Positions 40,679-55,385 of a stretch of DNA of 64,000 nt are shown here, piece by piece. The notes below the pieces were generated by a model, which worked only from the letters and a program-made list of their open reading frames with translations, was not told the DNA's origin and searched no databases. The stretch is from the NCBI GenBank assembly GCA_963580285.1, contig OY757020.1, forward strand, positions 97,715,497 to 97,779,496, read 5' to 3'. The stretch's first letter is position 1. The number at the start of each line of letters is the position of its first letter. The position numbers were made by a program, and so were the translations under genes. The stretch is from Lucinisca nassula. Taxonomy: Eukaryota > Mollusca > Bivalvia > Lucinida > Lucinidae.

Positions 40679-43207
40679 TGTTACGAGATGGAATAGGAAA
40701 CCTCTCTGGTGCTTATGCACATCTAAATTATTTTAGTAGATATATGGTAGGGTGGTGCGAGTGAAATATTTTAGGTGAAATATGGTACGCAAACTGTGCT
40801 GCTCCATGAACAAGTCATGCACATATCATACGATGTATGCATGAGTGGTTTATAGAGAGCTGTTTTTACAATACAGGGGGCCGCTATAAGGCCGAGTCCT
40901 ATAGAATTTGCCAACCGCCAAATTGTGCCATATATGATTTTTATTCCCGTCACGTGTTGTGTGGGTGTTCGTTTTGACAGGAGTCATGTCATTGATTTAT
41001 AAGGTCGTTTCATCAATTTTTCCTATGGGAAATATACTATTTGAACGCAAATCCATTATCTACTCGATTTTTGCTATCTAGCTTTATTTGTGGCCGGTAT
41101 CTCCACCTCGCCACAATTGAGCAAGGTAATATGAGTAGGCATGATTTTCTGGTAGTATTCATAGATATATAAACCCTGAGAAAAACGAACACTTTAGCAG
41201 CAGGTCAAGTTGTAACGTATACCTACAACATCGTGTCGGGAAATAGAAAGTATATTGAAAGGTATGTTAAATCTATGTTTAGTATTATTTTTGTATGAAC
41301 ATGCTTGTAGGTTTTGGAGGGGTTTACTTCTAGTATACCCCAACTTTCTGAAGCCTATTCTGAATTCACTGTTGTGGCCTGTAGTGATTAGGCTACTAGC
41401 TTTGCCAGCTAGACGTCGCAGGATTGATCCCAGGCTTCTCCAGTAGTATAATGAGTCTTTCTAAGTGAGGTCCTGTCTCATGCTGACCCTAGATGTTGGT
41501 GAGACGTAAAGTTTGGACACCCGCTCATTCTAGATTCATTTAGGCTTTTAGACCCCTTTTGTAGAATGTAATTAATAAACGCCGGGTCACTTGTTTGATC
41601 CATGACTTTTGACTAGCTGTGGCTAGAAAACCGTGGTTCCGTCCCAATATGATATTAGGTGTAGAGGGGACGTAAACTTAAGACGGGTTTAACCATATCT
41701 TCATCATCAGGGCAAACTCTTACAAGAGCCTGTTGGGTTATCCGTGATGATGAACCGTAATGAATTTTATTTTACAAGCATGTTCACGTTGATTAGAAAT
41801 AATTTTGTTCAAGAAGAATTACGATTTCATTTTGTAATGATGCCGTTTTTGTCTGATAACTCAGTTTGTGCATGTATGTACATATAAAGAACGTGATGAT
41901 GATAAGTGGGAGTATTTGGTCGCCACACGTCATAACGGCCTGAGCGGCGGGGATGACGTCAGCTGCGTCATCGGCGTCGCGAGGACGGTTGTGACGGGGT
42001 GCCTACCAAATACAGAGAGAATTTACGGCAAACAGTGTTGGCCCTTATGAGACACTAACAAATGTTGTGGATTATAGATGAAAATCTTCTGTTGTAGTTT
42101 CTATCTGTTATTAATGTATTGAATTTGTGAATAGCTATATTCGTGAGCCGTGTCGCGGAGAAGGATATGAAATAGAGATTGTTATGTTTCCTGTAATTGG
42201 CAGCTGACCAGGTAGCGCAAAGGCGTGGTCTGTTCAATTGCCTCTTACTTGTGATAATGTAGTGAGCACAAATTTGATGAGTATTATGCTCAGTAGTAGT
42301 GAGCATTAATTGATTTCTGTAGTGCTCAGTAAGGAAACATGAACTTTGAGTATTATTGTGTCAAGCGCTGGATGCTGATAATTTGATGCACAGTCAAGTT
42401 GAGTTCTGCTGTACGGTTATTTGTCGCATGCACTAATCAGCCTGTGGGTCTGGTCGGCGCATGCGCAATAACGGTATATACATGAACATATTCTTACTTC
42501 TCCGGGAGGGGGATCATGATATAGCATGTATGTTTTGTGACTCGTGTCTTAGTCCAGTTATCGTAATTTGCAGGCACGACAATGTGTGACCTGCTGCTCC
42601 CTGCTTCATAGCAGCAGGTACTGGTACGACGCTAGGCGTTAGGGTCCAGCAAGGGTGGACAGACCGCCGTAATCAGCGTACCAGAATCAGAATCATTGTT
42701 CATTGTCAACAAATGTGAGACCATGAAAGAGGTCAACTAACCTGCAGGATATTCGGACGATCGCTAAACCTGTGATCGTCAAACCTGTGATCGGCAACTA
42801 TGTCGATAGACTAGTGTGCAGTTTGCACTAGTTCGCGAGAGCAAGTTTCACGCGAGAGGGGGATTCACCCTAAGTTATAAACTGGCCAGTCGCGTCTTGT
42901 GTTGTTTCTTTTTTTTGTTTTTGTTGTTGTTTTGTTGTTTGCTTCTGTAGGTATTCACGTCACCCGTTCTGAGCACAGAACATTGTTTTGCCTTCGGAGC
43001 GGACGTCGTGAGTTGGCTACAGAAGCAACAAATTGTGATGTTTTGTGTTAGTAAGTGTTGTATGTAGATACTGTAAATAATTCATGTCATTCATCTAACA
43101 TCTTTCTTGTGCCTTACCCCACAGCTGCCCGTACACCTGTCAGAGATCACGCTCGGTTATCTTGTCAGCATGGGGGTTTGCGGGACGCCGTAAACCCACA
43201 TGTAACA
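40679..43207. mobile_element. 2529-bp TG...CA element (right arm)
   Basis: Mirror of 33288-35816, same length and same GGCAT flanks (ATGCC on the plus strand). Substitutions are visible near 42290 and 42830. Confidence 0.65.
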
Positions 43208-43268
43208 ATGCCACATGAGACAATCAAAACTAAAATTTTTTGGTGGTGGTATATTTTGTTTAATTTAC

Positions 43269-43378
43269 CTTTATAACAGGATATATCAGTTACAGTAGAA
43301 TTTTCATCCATACGATAATGTCCAATAACTTTGAATGTGCAATTATAAAATCTACACATTCCAGGAGAGTAAACTGTC
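43269..43378 (-). pseudogene. Partial duplicate of the PAN-like exon (right arm)
   Basis: Mirror of 33117-33226. Confidence 0.65.
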
Positions 43379-44210
43379 GATTTTACGTCTCCACAATCCT
43401 TGCCCTTGGATCGACCGTGGCTTAGACAAATACGTTGTTCAGTCCGTATGAAGGATTTCTAAATTATCAATGTAACGTCTCAAAGAACATAAAAATCAAA
43501 CGAACAAATAGATGACGATGAGGAATCGACAGCATGAAATAACTGAAATGCTGGAGCAAAAGAAAAATAATAGTGGGCCCAACTATAAAATTCAGGTTGC
43601 TTTAGAAGAGATTTAAGTTCAACCTTGAATTTGAAAATTAATCAAAATGACCTCTATAAAACTTAGAAAGTGTTTTGCGGAAATTTATGTTCATTACGAA
43701 AACACGCCTTTACAAATATATTGTAACCATAATCGCTGAAAAAATGAAAATTTTAAGATGAAAAATTATGATAATTTTCTTATTTCTGCGCAAAATATAG
43801 ATTGTGGGTGCTCGTTAGAACCGCCTCATCGAGGTGGTTCTAACGAGTACACACAATTTATATTTTAGAGCAGAAATAAGAAAAATAATGTTTACCCTTG
43901 TAAACCCCAGTTTTACTATGTAAAGGTTGGGTTCAAGGGGGTCAAAATTATATAGGCATGTTTTCGTGATGTACCACTAGCCCTAATTAAGAAGTTAAGC
44001 AGTTAACATTTATCACGAGTTTTGGAGTCAGTCACATGATTAGACACTCTCGCAAATCGAAGAAATTGCGGTACATAATCACCGTAGGATGTCACATCAA
44101 AACCATCGTATTTATCAAAAATGTGGCATGAAACAAATCCATCTAAAATAGAAAAATGTAAATAAAAAGGGGACTTTGGTACCAGAGGAATTTGCTTTTT
44201 TCAATTGAAC
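43379..44210 (-). pseudogene. A3 remnant split by a Y element (right arm)
   Basis: Mirror of 32285-33116. Confidence 0.65.
43692..43971. mobile_element. Y1 element (right arm)
   Basis: Mirror of 32524-32803. Confidence 0.75.
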
Positions 44211-44307
44211 GTGTGAGTATATCTTTATATCTTTACATTTTTTTGCATGCGACATGAGACAATCAAAAATAATATTTTTTGGGTGGGGTATGTTTTGTTT
44301 CATTTAC

Positions 44308-44556
44308 CTTTGCAACAGGATATATTTATTGCAGTAGAATTTTCATCCCTACGGAAATGTTCCAGCTGTCTGAGTGAGCAGTTATAAAACCTACACATTC
44401 CAGGAGAGTAAACTGTCTCTACGCAGCCGGTAATGTCCAAACAGTTAGACACACAAGTATGGCGGCTTGTTACATCGCTTGTCCGAGAGAATGGTAATTT
44501 GCATAAAACAGTCATTGGTAAAGGCTTATAAGTCTTCAACGTGTATTGGCCACATT
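44308..44556 (-). CDS. Candidate PAN/Apple-like exon (right arm)
   Basis: Mirror of 31939-32187 with conserved splice dinucleotides. A T/C difference changes one Tyr to His (LEYFRR versus LEHFRR). Confidence 0.5.
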
Positions 44557-45014
44557 CTGAAGTAAAAAATCAAAACATATTTATTGATTCATTAATTCTC
44601 AGACCGCACGCTATTATCGGTAGTGACCTATAATACCTTCTACTGACCTATAATACATCTAGTGACCGTTTGTTGACCGGACCTTCTTTTCAGGTCCATA
44701 ATTTGCAAGTTTAGACAATAACACGCAACCTTTTATACACAGAAAAACCACGAAAGTGCAAGATAATATATTTGTAATATTTATTTAAACAGTTTTTCAG
44801 GAATTTCAACCAAATATTTTACACTCTCGGGGTTTCCTGATTTGAAAACCCCGTTAAAATAATTGCGCACGCTTTTAGGGTTGCGTCTCAACCCCGAAAA
44901 AAATTCTTTAGCTAAAATAAACTATTTATTTGCGGATTTCATACAGCATGTAAAGTGGTGGGAAGCTTTTATCCGAGCGTCCATGTTGTTTCTTACGTCT
45001 CTGTGGCAAACTTT

Positions 45015-45669
45015 TAACCCAATCACGGTTGGCAACTTTGCTTCCCTCTTTAATTGCACGCCGGTGGGTCAGGCCTCAGATTCTATGACGGCTCCAACGT
45101 AAAGGCTTATTGAAAATTAAAGAGATAATGTTGGTTGGTGCCTGATGCTCTGTCTCTGGTCGGGCTCATCGGAGTCTAACTGTTGGTTTTCTTTTGCTCC
45201 AGCATTTCAGTGGCTTCTTGCTGTCGAGTCCTCACCGTTGTCTCACCTCTGTGGTTCTTTGATTTCTGTGTTCACGGAGATGTTGCACTGATGAGTTAGG
45301 AGGCCTTCATGCGGACTGAACAAATTATTTGTCTAAATCGCGACGGAAGTAAGGGCGATGATTGTGGCCACGTAAAATCGATATAAGCCCCCCAGTGGAA
45401 ATCTTCCACTGACCGTTCCAAGGCGGCTCTTCTGTGGCGATTTATTTATGTTGTTGCTTGTTACTTACTGTGTGTATCACTTGTGTCTTTTAATTTTGGA
45501 TGGCCATATGGCCATTTTGTGGGAAAGTAACTGTCCATATGGCCTTCGTTTGTTTAGGTTTCCATTATGGTCTGGTCGCTTGATGTTTGTATTTCTTTCC
45601 CTTTGGTGTCTTTTATGGATGGAGTAAGTTAATTGTATCAATTCCTGATCTTTGTTTTACTTCTACTTT
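45015..45669 (+). mobile_element. PLE-A 3' fragment (right arm)
   Basis: Mirror of 30826-31480; one substitution (GGGCGATGATTG versus GGGCGAGGATTG in the left arm) near 45357. Confidence 0.8.
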
Positions 45670-46874
45670 GCACTACTTGACGTCACGTTATACTACGTGT
45701 GTGCCACACTGTCTGCTGTCGTTTTTGCTTGAATTTGCTAAATTTTTGCAAAAATCCCTCGATTGAATACATGAGTGTCTTTAATATTAAAATATGATCG
45801 TATATAAAATTTTCTAAGGCTCACCGCTTATATTATTAAAGAAACTAACCACGTATTTACTATATTTTGTCCTGGTCTGTAAAGTAGTACCTGTGATGAC
45901 TTGGTGCAAGTCGCTTGCTGTTAGGTGATTATTTTCATATGCGTGTTCGGTCTCGGACTGTGTCAGATGATTCTGTAATGGTGACTTTTCTGATGAAATT
46001 TTGTGCTATTTTTCCTATTTATACTCACAGCATAGGTCTCGTTGGTGCTCGTTACAGCCGCCTCAAAACCATAGGTCGTGGGGTACGAGTCTCTGTCTTA
46101 GAGCAGAAATAAGTAAACCGAAAGTATATTCCTGTAAACCCCAGTTTTCTCTATATAAAATGGGGTTTTCATTACACGCTTGCTTTAACATGATGTGGCG
46201 CATATTCTGGAGGAGATTATCTTGGTTTGCTTGCCTTTCTTATAACTCGTTTTTGAAAAGTGAAATATTGTAGCTATTGATTATCAGGACATCTTATCCT
46301 GCTCTCTACACCGCATTGGAAAGCTCGACATATTTTACATTACTTTATAAAAGCACGAAAACTGTTTAGGATAGGATAAAAGTCAGTAGAAAGCGGCGAA
46401 AAATAATCAAAAAAGCATGATGCGGCGGAAATAGATGTTATTGCGTCGCAACTGAACGGTACAGGCTTGTATCGATTCCTGATCGTTGCCCGCACTTCTA
46501 TTTTGTGTCTCTTCAAACTGTATATATATGTGTATGTTCCAAAAAACGCTTAGTATGCCGCATTTTGCCATGATTCGTGGAACTATAACGAACCCTGTCT
46601 GAAACCCTACTTAACTAGTCTGGCCCAGAAAACATGTACACTCCATATTTCCAGTTCTGAAGTGTAGTTCTTGCTTCCAAAGGATAACCCTTTCTAGAAC
46701 ATATTTAAAGGAATGTAAGATTTACAGTGGCATACATTAAATCCCGTCCTTAACATGGACTGCAAGAATTTAATGATCGGTTTTAAAGAATACCCACAAT
46801 ACGTATATAGTCCCACTACCTAAGAGGTCTGATGAATAGAACACGTGATCGTTTTTTCGTATCTTTCGACTACC

Positions 46875-47220
46875 CAAGTATGTTAAATATGTTCTATAAA
46901 AGGGTTATCCTTTGGAAGCAAGGAATACACCACAGAACTGAAACATATAGAGTGTGCATGTTTTTTGTGCCAGACTAGCTAGTTTCGGCCAATTAGGCCT
47001 CATCAGTGACCCTGAAATATTTTCGAAATTCCATAATGGAATCAATGATCCCAAAGGACAAGCATATATACACTACACTATGATGTAGGGCAGGGAGACT
47101 TTTTACGGCCGCCAAACACTCACAGACACCAGCTGTAGTGACGTTTAATATGTTGTATGGAAAGTTTATCCTTTGGAAGCAAGGACGACACCACAGAACT
47201 TAAAGATATAGAGTGTGACC
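46875..47220 (-). repeat. HHR-A partial tandem (right arm)
   Basis: Mirror of 29275-29620. Confidence 0.8.
46967..47012 (-). ncRNA. Hammerhead HHR-A6 (right arm), intact core
   Basis: Mirror of 29483-29528; core complement TCATCAG at 47000-47006. Confidence 0.8.
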
Positions 47221-48173
47221 TTCTCGCTCAAAACCTTACAGCCAACTGACCTTTATCATTCTCTCTCCGCTTGCCCGACTGTCTTAAAGACACAACGTGA
47301 TAACTAAGTCTACATATACATGTATGATTTTAACATAACATAATTCAGGATCAGAATTATAATTATGACTCGTCATCACCGTTGATACTACTGAACCAAA
47401 CAACCATTTTAAACCGTAGTGTGACAATATACTGTGAGTATAAATAAGAAAAATACCATAAAATGTGTACAGAAAAGGCCATCATTTAGAGACATTAAAT
47501 ACATTAAATATCTCACATGTGTGTTTAACGCTAATGCTGGTAAAGCTGGTAAAGCTGGTAAGGCATTTGTTTCCAGCGTGTGTGTTATCTACCTAATCGT
47601 TATCAGTTTTTTTTTATTGGGTAGAAATATACCACTGTGCCTTTTCAAAGAAAAACTGCCCGATCCCGCTAGTTTACAGGCTGAGTGAAGACTGTACCAC
47701 ATTAGCCGAATTATCAATTCTAACCTGTTGCATCCAGTCGGTTAGGATATAAGAATCTTATAGGGGTGTGAGGGTGTCTGTTGTATCCAGTAGGTTATAA
47801 TATAAGAATCTTATAGGGGTGTGAGGGGTGGATAGTAAAATTCCGTTCCGAGGGTCACTGTCCGGCATATCCAGGCTTTTTCTATCCACCTCTCACACCC
47901 ATATAGAATTCTTTTTCTTGCAAACCTTCCATTTATTAGCACGGATTTTTAATACTGCAGTCACTTCGGGTACCAACGTCTGCCATATTGTGATGAGACT
48001 ACAGGAATGCTAAATGACGCCATGTAATGTGCTGTGACGTCAACGCATATGACGACGGCGCATATGAGGTCGTATTCAACCAGTTCATTGATCGTACACG
48101 CGAGAATCTTCGATTTTGGGCAAGATCACCAGGGTTAGAACAGAATTTCTATCTCAAGCTAAAACTGTGGATA

Positions 48174-48230
48174 TGATGGGTGGAGTAAGTTAATTGTATC
48201 GATTCCTAATCTTTGTTTTACTTCTACTTT
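48174..48230 (+). mobile_element. PLE-A terminal stub (right arm)
   Basis: Mirror of 28265-28321. Confidence 0.75.
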
Positions 48231-48382
48231 CCTCATCTGGTGTGCAAGAATAGCATAAATACCTGAATTGTTTGAGTATCGAAATGTAGTGATACCCAGA
48301 GCCGCTTCTTCAAGTTTATCACAGTCGTTGAGTTTACAAGAGCTGTTTGCGGAGTGTTACGTAGATGTCAGACACGCCTCAT

Positions 48383-49266
48383 TGAGCTGACAAAGTAGAA
48401 GTAAAACAAAGATTAGGAATTGATACAATTAACTTACTCCATCCATAAAAGACACCAAAGGGAAAGAAATACAAACATTAAGCGACCAGACCATAATGGA
48501 AACCTAAACAAAGAAAGGCCATATGTACAGTTACTTTCCCACAAAATGGCCATATGGCCATCCAAAATTAAAAAACACAAGTGATACACACAGTAAGTAA
48601 CAAACAACAACATAAATAAATCGCCACAGAAGAGCCGCCTTGGAACGGTCAGTGGAAGATTTCCACTGGGGGGCTTAAATCGATTTTACGTGGCCACAAT
48701 CCTCGCCCTTACTTCCGTCGCGATTTAGACAATAATTTGTTCAGTCCACATTAAGGCCTCCTAACTCATCAGTGCAACATCTCCGTGAACACAGAAATCA
48801 AAGAACCACAGAGGTGAGACAACGGTGAGGACTCGACAGCAAGAAACCACTGAAATGCTGGAGCAAAAGAAAACCAACAGTTAGACTCCGATGAGCCCGA
48901 CCAGAGACAGAGCATCAGGCACCAACCAACATTATCTCTTTAATTTTCAATAAGCCTTTACGTTGGAGCCGTCATAGAATCTGAGGCCTGACCCACCGGC
49001 GTGCAATTAAAGAGGGAAGCAAAGTTGCCAACCGTGATTGGGTTAACTACCATGCATGCAGTCTGTCGTATAATATCCATGTTGTACCCAATCTTTTTAT
49101 ATCGAAGAATGAGTTTACGAAATAGGGTGCTGAAGAAATTGCGGTTATATATTTTTCTGAATTTATATACTAAGTCACCATAAAATTCGGGTTCCGATAG
49201 ACCTTGTTGCAGAAGAGATTTAAGTCCAATATTGAATTTTGAAATTAAATCAGAATCAGAATCAGA
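48383..49266 (-). pseudogene. PLE-A copy: RT C-terminal end plus 3' UTR (right arm)
   Basis: Mirror of 27235-28112 without the 9-bp deletion; the frame 48958-49281 ends at the family-typical position (107 aa). A 3-bp length difference lies just outside its 5' edge. Confidence 0.75.
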
Positions 49267-49570
49267 AATCAGAAAGCTCACGATGACTCACGACATACTC
49301 CAATGTTTCTAACAAGGGTGGACCACATTCAGGCGCTGCTATGTAATTGTCGCATCTCTGTATATACGCCGAACCTTGAAAACGAAACCAAATTCAAGGA
49401 CATTACGAAAACACCCCTTTACAAATACATTGCAAATTTTATCGCCGGGTAAAATTAGATGATAGGGTAAAACACCTTACGAGCTGAATTATCAATTCTA
49501 TTCTGTTGCATCCAGTCGGTTAGAATATAATAATCGTATAGAGGTGTAAGGGGTAGATGGTAAAAATCAG

Positions 49571-49911
49571 TGTTGTATTGGTTACCTAAACTTCATAAAA
49601 GACCATCCAAAGCACGGTTTATTGCAAATACAACCTCTTGTGCCGTTCTTCTGTCACGGTTTATTTTTGGTATAGTTTGTCTTTAGGTGTTTGTGTCGCT
49701 TATATTATTTTATTTTTGATAGCCTTTTGGCCATTTTGTGGGAAAGTAACTGTCCTATTGGCTTTTCGCTGTTAATGTTCCCGTTGGGGTCTGTTGCTTC
49801 ATGTTTGTATTTTTCCCCTTTCCTGTCTCTGATGGAAGCTGTGGGGTTATTGTATCGATTCCTGATCATTGCCTTTACTTCTATTTTATATTTAATAACA
49901 TCACTATAAAA
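49571..49911 (+). mobile_element. PLE-A2 tail with RT stub (right arm)
   Basis: Mirror of 26590-26930. Confidence 0.65.
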
Positions 49912-50455
49912 CTTCCAAGTGGAAAGCCAGAGGAACAGTTACATTCCTACAAAATTACAAAAACGGCTATCCAAAATGGAAACAAGAGGACCATGATAGT
50001 CTGGTTATTTTCCCGGGTAAAAAAGGGGTGCACTTGCAAATTAGACACATGAAAAGAAAGTCCGGTCACCAACTCTATTTTGGGTCAGGAGAAAGTATTA
50101 TAGGTCACTACCGATTATAGCGTGGCGTTATCCAACCGCCTTTATTTGGTTACTGCAGTATAAACTAATTTTCAAGACCTGGAATTCGCTTGACTTCACT
50201 CCTTTTTTCAATCATTCAAACAGCACAGAAAAGTAAATCAACCAAAACGACTGCGATTAAACAGAAACAATAATGAGAACAAATGACAAACACACAAACT
50301 CTGACATGTAGAGTTTAAGAAAACCAGAAAATAAATATATAACCACAGAAAATCTGGCCAAATCAATAACCTTTTTCAAATGATAGTTGTATTGTGTTTG
50401 TCAGTCAAATACAGGTACATCTAAATGTATTATTTTTCACTTTCAGAAATCTGCT

Positions 50456-50706
50456 GTTTCTCTCAAACCTGCACATTCGTCATTTCTGTAGTGTATTCCG
50501 TGCTTCCAATGGATGACCCTTCTTAGAACAAATTAAACTAAGCTACAGCTGGTGTTAAAGAAATCTGTGGCGGTCGTAAAACGTCTCCATGTCCTTCATC
50601 ATAGTGTCGATTATATTTTCTAGTCCTTTGGGATCATTGATTTCACGGTGGAATTTTAAAAAATATGTGAGGGTCGCCGATGAGGGCTTATTAGCTGAAA
50701 CTAGCT
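50456..50706 (+). repeat. Degenerate HHR-A monomer (right arm)
   Basis: Mirror of 25795-26045. Confidence 0.7.
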
Positions 50707-51175
50707 TGTCAGACATTTGTTTTTGTTGTAGATTATCCCCCCAGTGGAATTCGTTTCACTGAGCGTTCGAAAGCGATTCTTCTGTCGCGGTTTATTTTTG
50801 TTATGCTTTTTCTTTAAGTGCTTGCATCACTTATGCTTTTTAGCTAACCAGAGCCGAAGAATCAGGGGAGCTTTAAGGATGGGCATTCGTCGCCGTCACG
50901 ACGTCTGACGTCGTCTGGCGTTAACATTTTCAAACGACATCTCCTCTGAAGTCACTGGACCGATTCAGCACACATTTCATCTGTAGCATCCTAGGGCTTG
51001 AAGATTAACAGTTTGTGTTTTTTAAAGAAAATCAGTTCATCAGTTTGGTTGCTATGGCATAGACTCATTTCCATAGACTTATAATGGGGAAAAATTGCAA
51101 AATGGCATTTACTGCCAAGTCATTGCTGATGTTGTGACAAAACTTTTATAGAAATTTTCCCTGGAGTAGACATTT

Positions 51176-51548
51176 TAGGAGGCCTTCATGCGGACTGAAC
51201 AAATTATTTGTCTAAATCGCGACGGAAGTAAGGGCGAGGATTGTGGCCACGTAAAATCGATTTAAGCCCCCCAGTGGAAATCTTCCACTGACCGTTCCAA
51301 GGCGGCTCTTCTGTGGCGATTTATTTATGTTGTTGTTTGTTACTTGCTGTGTGTATCACTTGTGTCTTTTGGTTTTGGATGGCCATATGGCCATTTTGTG
51401 GGAAAGTAACTGTCCTTATGGCCTTCCTTTGTTTAGGTTTCCATTATGGTCTGGTCGCTTAATGTTTGTATTTCTTTCCCTTTGGTGTCTTTTATGGGTG
51501 GAGTAAGTTAATTGTATCAATTCCTGATCTTTGTTTTACTTCTACTTC
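51176..51548 (+). mobile_element. PLE-A 3' UTR fragment (right arm)
   Basis: Mirror of 24953-25325. Confidence 0.8.
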
Positions 51549-52899
51549 TCTCGGTCATATGCTTTTATGCCAATCTGTGGTCACCCTGGTTGTGCTGGGA
51601 CAATGCCCCACCCCATCGAGTTTATAAAATGCCAAATAGCTCAGACACTTTACAGATCCCCTGCCCTAAACATTTATATTCTTGTTCCTTATAAGATGCA
51701 TTCACTGACACCAACCTGGGGTCCCCCAGGATGTTCCGGGGCCATACCCCACTCCTCTACTTAATGAAAGGCCCAGTATCTCAGGAACCTTAAGATCCCC
51801 ACCGCTTAGCCATATATATTCTTGTTCCTTATGATAAGACGCATTCAGTGACACCTACCTGTGATACGCCGGGGGCCATGCCCAACCACCTACACTTAAT
51901 GAAAGACCATGTATCTCAGAAACCTTTCAGATTTCTACCCCGAAACCATACATATTCGTGTTCAGTATGGTAAAACACATTCAGTGCCACCAACCTAGGG
52001 GTCGCCCGGGATGCGCTGGGGCGATGCCCGACCCGACCCGCTCCACTTCAAAAAATGCCCAATATCTCCATATATATATATATATTCCTGTTCCTTATGA
52101 TAAGTTGCACTTAGTGACACCAACATAGGGTCCCCGGGATGTGCCGGGGACATGCCCCATCCCCTGTACTTCATAAAGGACCCTATCTCTGAGGAATCTT
52201 TCATCTCCCCAATCCCTAAACCAGATATATTATTGTTCCTTATGATAAGACACATTCAGTGTCACCAACCCAGGGTTCCCCTGGGGTGCGTTGGGGCCAT
52301 GCCCCACCCCTTCACTTCACAAAAGGCCATATATTTGAGAAACTGTTCAGAGCCCCGTCCCGAAACCATATATATTCTTGTTCCTTTAGATAAACACATG
52401 ATTAGACACATTAGATCACACCAACTCGTGGGGTTCGCAGGGACCATTTTTCTCCCATCTACTTCATAAACTGACCTAATATCTCAGTAACTGTTCTGAT
52501 CCCCACCACTAAACCATGTATAGTTTTGGTCACATAAGACCCATTCTGTAACAACAATCTATGGCTTTCCTTGGGTCCGCCGGGGCCATGTCCCAACCCG
52601 TTCCACTGCTTAAAAGAATCTTATATATCCCCACCATTTAACCATATATAGTATTGTTCCTAACGATAAGACGCATTCAGCTATGTTGGGTCCATGCCCT
52701 ACCCTCTCCACTTCCTAAAAGGCCATATATTTCAGATGCAGAGTCCACATGGGTGCTCATTTGGATAGGGGGGGGGGTGGGGTCGTGTAGGAGACTTGTA
52801 ATCGGTAGATTAGAATAATATAAAGTCAACATACATGGTTGCCAGTAGGCATTTCCCACCTGAGCTTTGGTGAGCATAGTAGCCCATATGTCATTTGTA
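51549..52899 (-). repeat. ~135-160-bp tandem array (right arm)
   Basis: Mirror of the left array. Confidence 0.85.
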
Positions 52900-53360
52900 T
52901 GTTTTGAATAACCGATCGGTCATTGTGTGGGAACGTGACTATTATTTTAGCTTTCCGCTATTTGTATTTCCATCAGGTCTCTGTGTTTCTTTCCTTTTGG
53001 TGTCTATGGCCATGTAAAATCGATTTAAGCCCCCCCCCCCACCCCAGTGGAATTCTTTCCACTGACCGTTCCAAGGCGGTTCTTCTGTGGCGGTTTAGTT
53101 ATGCTGTTGTTTGTTACTTACTGTGTGTATCACTTGTGTCTTTTTATTTTGGATGGCCATTTGGCCATTTTGTGGGAAAGTAACTGTCCTTGTGGCCTTC
53201 CTTTGTTTAGGTTTCCATTATGGTCTGGCTGCTTCATGTTTGTGTTTCATTCCCTTTGGTGTCTTTAATGGGTGGAGTAAGTTAATTGTATCGATTCCTG
53301 GTCTTTGTTTTACTTATACTCTGATGGGAGCTGTGGGTTAATTGTATCGATTCCTGCCTT
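52900..53360 (+). mobile_element. PLE-A and A2 UTR pieces (right arm)
   Basis: Mirror of 23140-23600. Confidence 0.7.
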
Positions 53361-53388
53361 CACTTATATTTTCCAAGGGATTCCCCTT

Positions 53389-53684
53389 CTCATAACAAAT
53401 TCTACTTCGCTACAGCTTGTTTTAAGGGAATGTGTGGCGGCCGTACAAAAGTCGCGCAGCCCTTCATAATAGTGTAGATTATCTTTTCTAGACCTTTGAC
53501 ATCATTGATTTAAATGTTGAATTTCGAAAATATTTGAAGGTCACTAATAAGGCCTAAACGGCCGAAACTAGCTAGTTTGGGCCTGAAAAATTTTCACACT
53601 TGACACTTTTCATTTCTGTAGTGTATTCCATTCTTCCAAGGGATTATCCTACTTAGAACATATTTAACCGAAGTCTAAGAATTC
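53389..53684 (+). repeat. Degenerate HHR-A monomer (right arm)
   Basis: Mirror of 22815-23110; core CTAATAA near 53542. Confidence 0.75.
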
Positions 53685-53714
53685 TCACAAAGGACAACAA
53701 TATGTATCACATTC

Positions 53715-54715
53715 ATTGCGAAAACACGCCTATACAAATACATTGTAAATTTTATTGCCAAAAAAAAGAAAATTTTCAAATGAACAAAATGTGTTTGTGA
53801 AGCACGAACACGTCCTCGGACATAGTCATTTTTTATCAAAGTTGGTCACAGTTCAAGGTCAAGGTCACATGTCAAGATTTTTGTTTGAGTGGGAAGCCAT
53901 TGACAAATATGAAGGCTCTATCTTATACGGTTTAACAGTTATTGACAATTTTATTTTTCCTTTTAAGTAGGTCAAAGGTCAAGGTCATGGTCAAAAACAT
54001 TCGTATGATTGTAAAGGTCTTGTTACAAGGAACCTATGTGCTAACTATGAAGGCTGTATTACAAACGGTTCAAAAGTTATGGCCAATGTTAGCTTTTTCT
54101 TTTTTTGTAGGTCAAATGTCAAGGTCCCAAGTCAAAATTTTTACATGAATGTAAAGCTTTTGTCATAAGGAACATACATGCCAAATATGAAGGCTGTTAT
54201 GACCAATATTATTTTTGTCTTTTAAGTAAATCAAAGGTCAAGGTCACAGGTCAAATGTTTTTGCATAAATTTGAAGCTCTTGTCACAAGGAACCTTCATG
54301 CCAAATACGAATGCTCTATCTCAAACGGTTCATAGTTATAACCGACGTTAAAGTTGTCCACGTACAAAAAACCTACAAACAAACAAACAGACAGGGCAAA
54401 AACAATATGTCCCCGCTATCGTTACCGGGGGCATAATAAAAATTAGGATTTTTGAGCTGAAATAAAAGAAAAAGGTTTACCCTTATATAGAAAAAAGAAG
54501 TGGAGGCAATGATCACGAATCGACACAATTAACTCGCAGTTCCCATCAGAGACCCCAAAGCTAAAGAAACACAATCATGAAACAACAGACCCTCATTGAA
54601 ACATCATTAGCGAAAAGACAAAAAGACAGTTACTTATAAAAGTAAGTTACTAATAGTTTTACTATATAAAAGTGGGGTTTAAGTTGGTCAAAATTATATA
54701 GGCGTGTTTTCGTGG
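53715..54715. mobile_element. Y2 element (right arm)
   Basis: Mirror of 21784-22784, with the nested array at 53809-54439 and the A2 tail at 54494-54619. Confidence 0.6.
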
Positions 54716-55385
54716 CGGATACTTAAATCGCTTCGAAATTCTTTTAGTGCAAGACAAGTTGTGCCGTTCATAAAATATTAAGAATATTTGAATAATTTTG
54801 CAAATAGACTTACCTTTTATTTACAATGTGGCAAGAATTGCAAATGCTATTTTCAATGAAAAATACATGCATACGGCCTTAGTTTTTTAACAAAAAAATC
54901 ATCTGATATTTCTTTCAGTGTATCAGATTTAAAAGAAAGTAAAACTATTTAAATATGGAAGCTTTTGTATAAGAAGTGGGTTCGCTTTGTGTCAACAAAC
55001 TATTTAATATATCAACATGGTTAATATTTAACATCGAAAATTAAACTCGATACCCACTGTTCAAAGACTTTCTTATTAACAAAAGCTGAATGATCTGGAA
55101 AGTTATATGCTATCTCATCTTTACTTGAAACTAACAATTACAGGTTTCAAATAAAGGAAAATATAATTAAACTTAAACGTTTCAAAACTTATAAAATAGG
55201 CCGAATATCATGTATGTTAAATAGCAGAGACGAAGACGTATTTGGTCTATTTTCTGCAAACCTTTAACACAGTGTCCCATTGAAGAATTTGTTTCCATAA
55301 GGGAATAATAATAACCAACCACTTGTTTTCATTCAACTCTTTACAAAATGTTAATAGGGCTTCTACTCTTCATCATGGTTTTGTG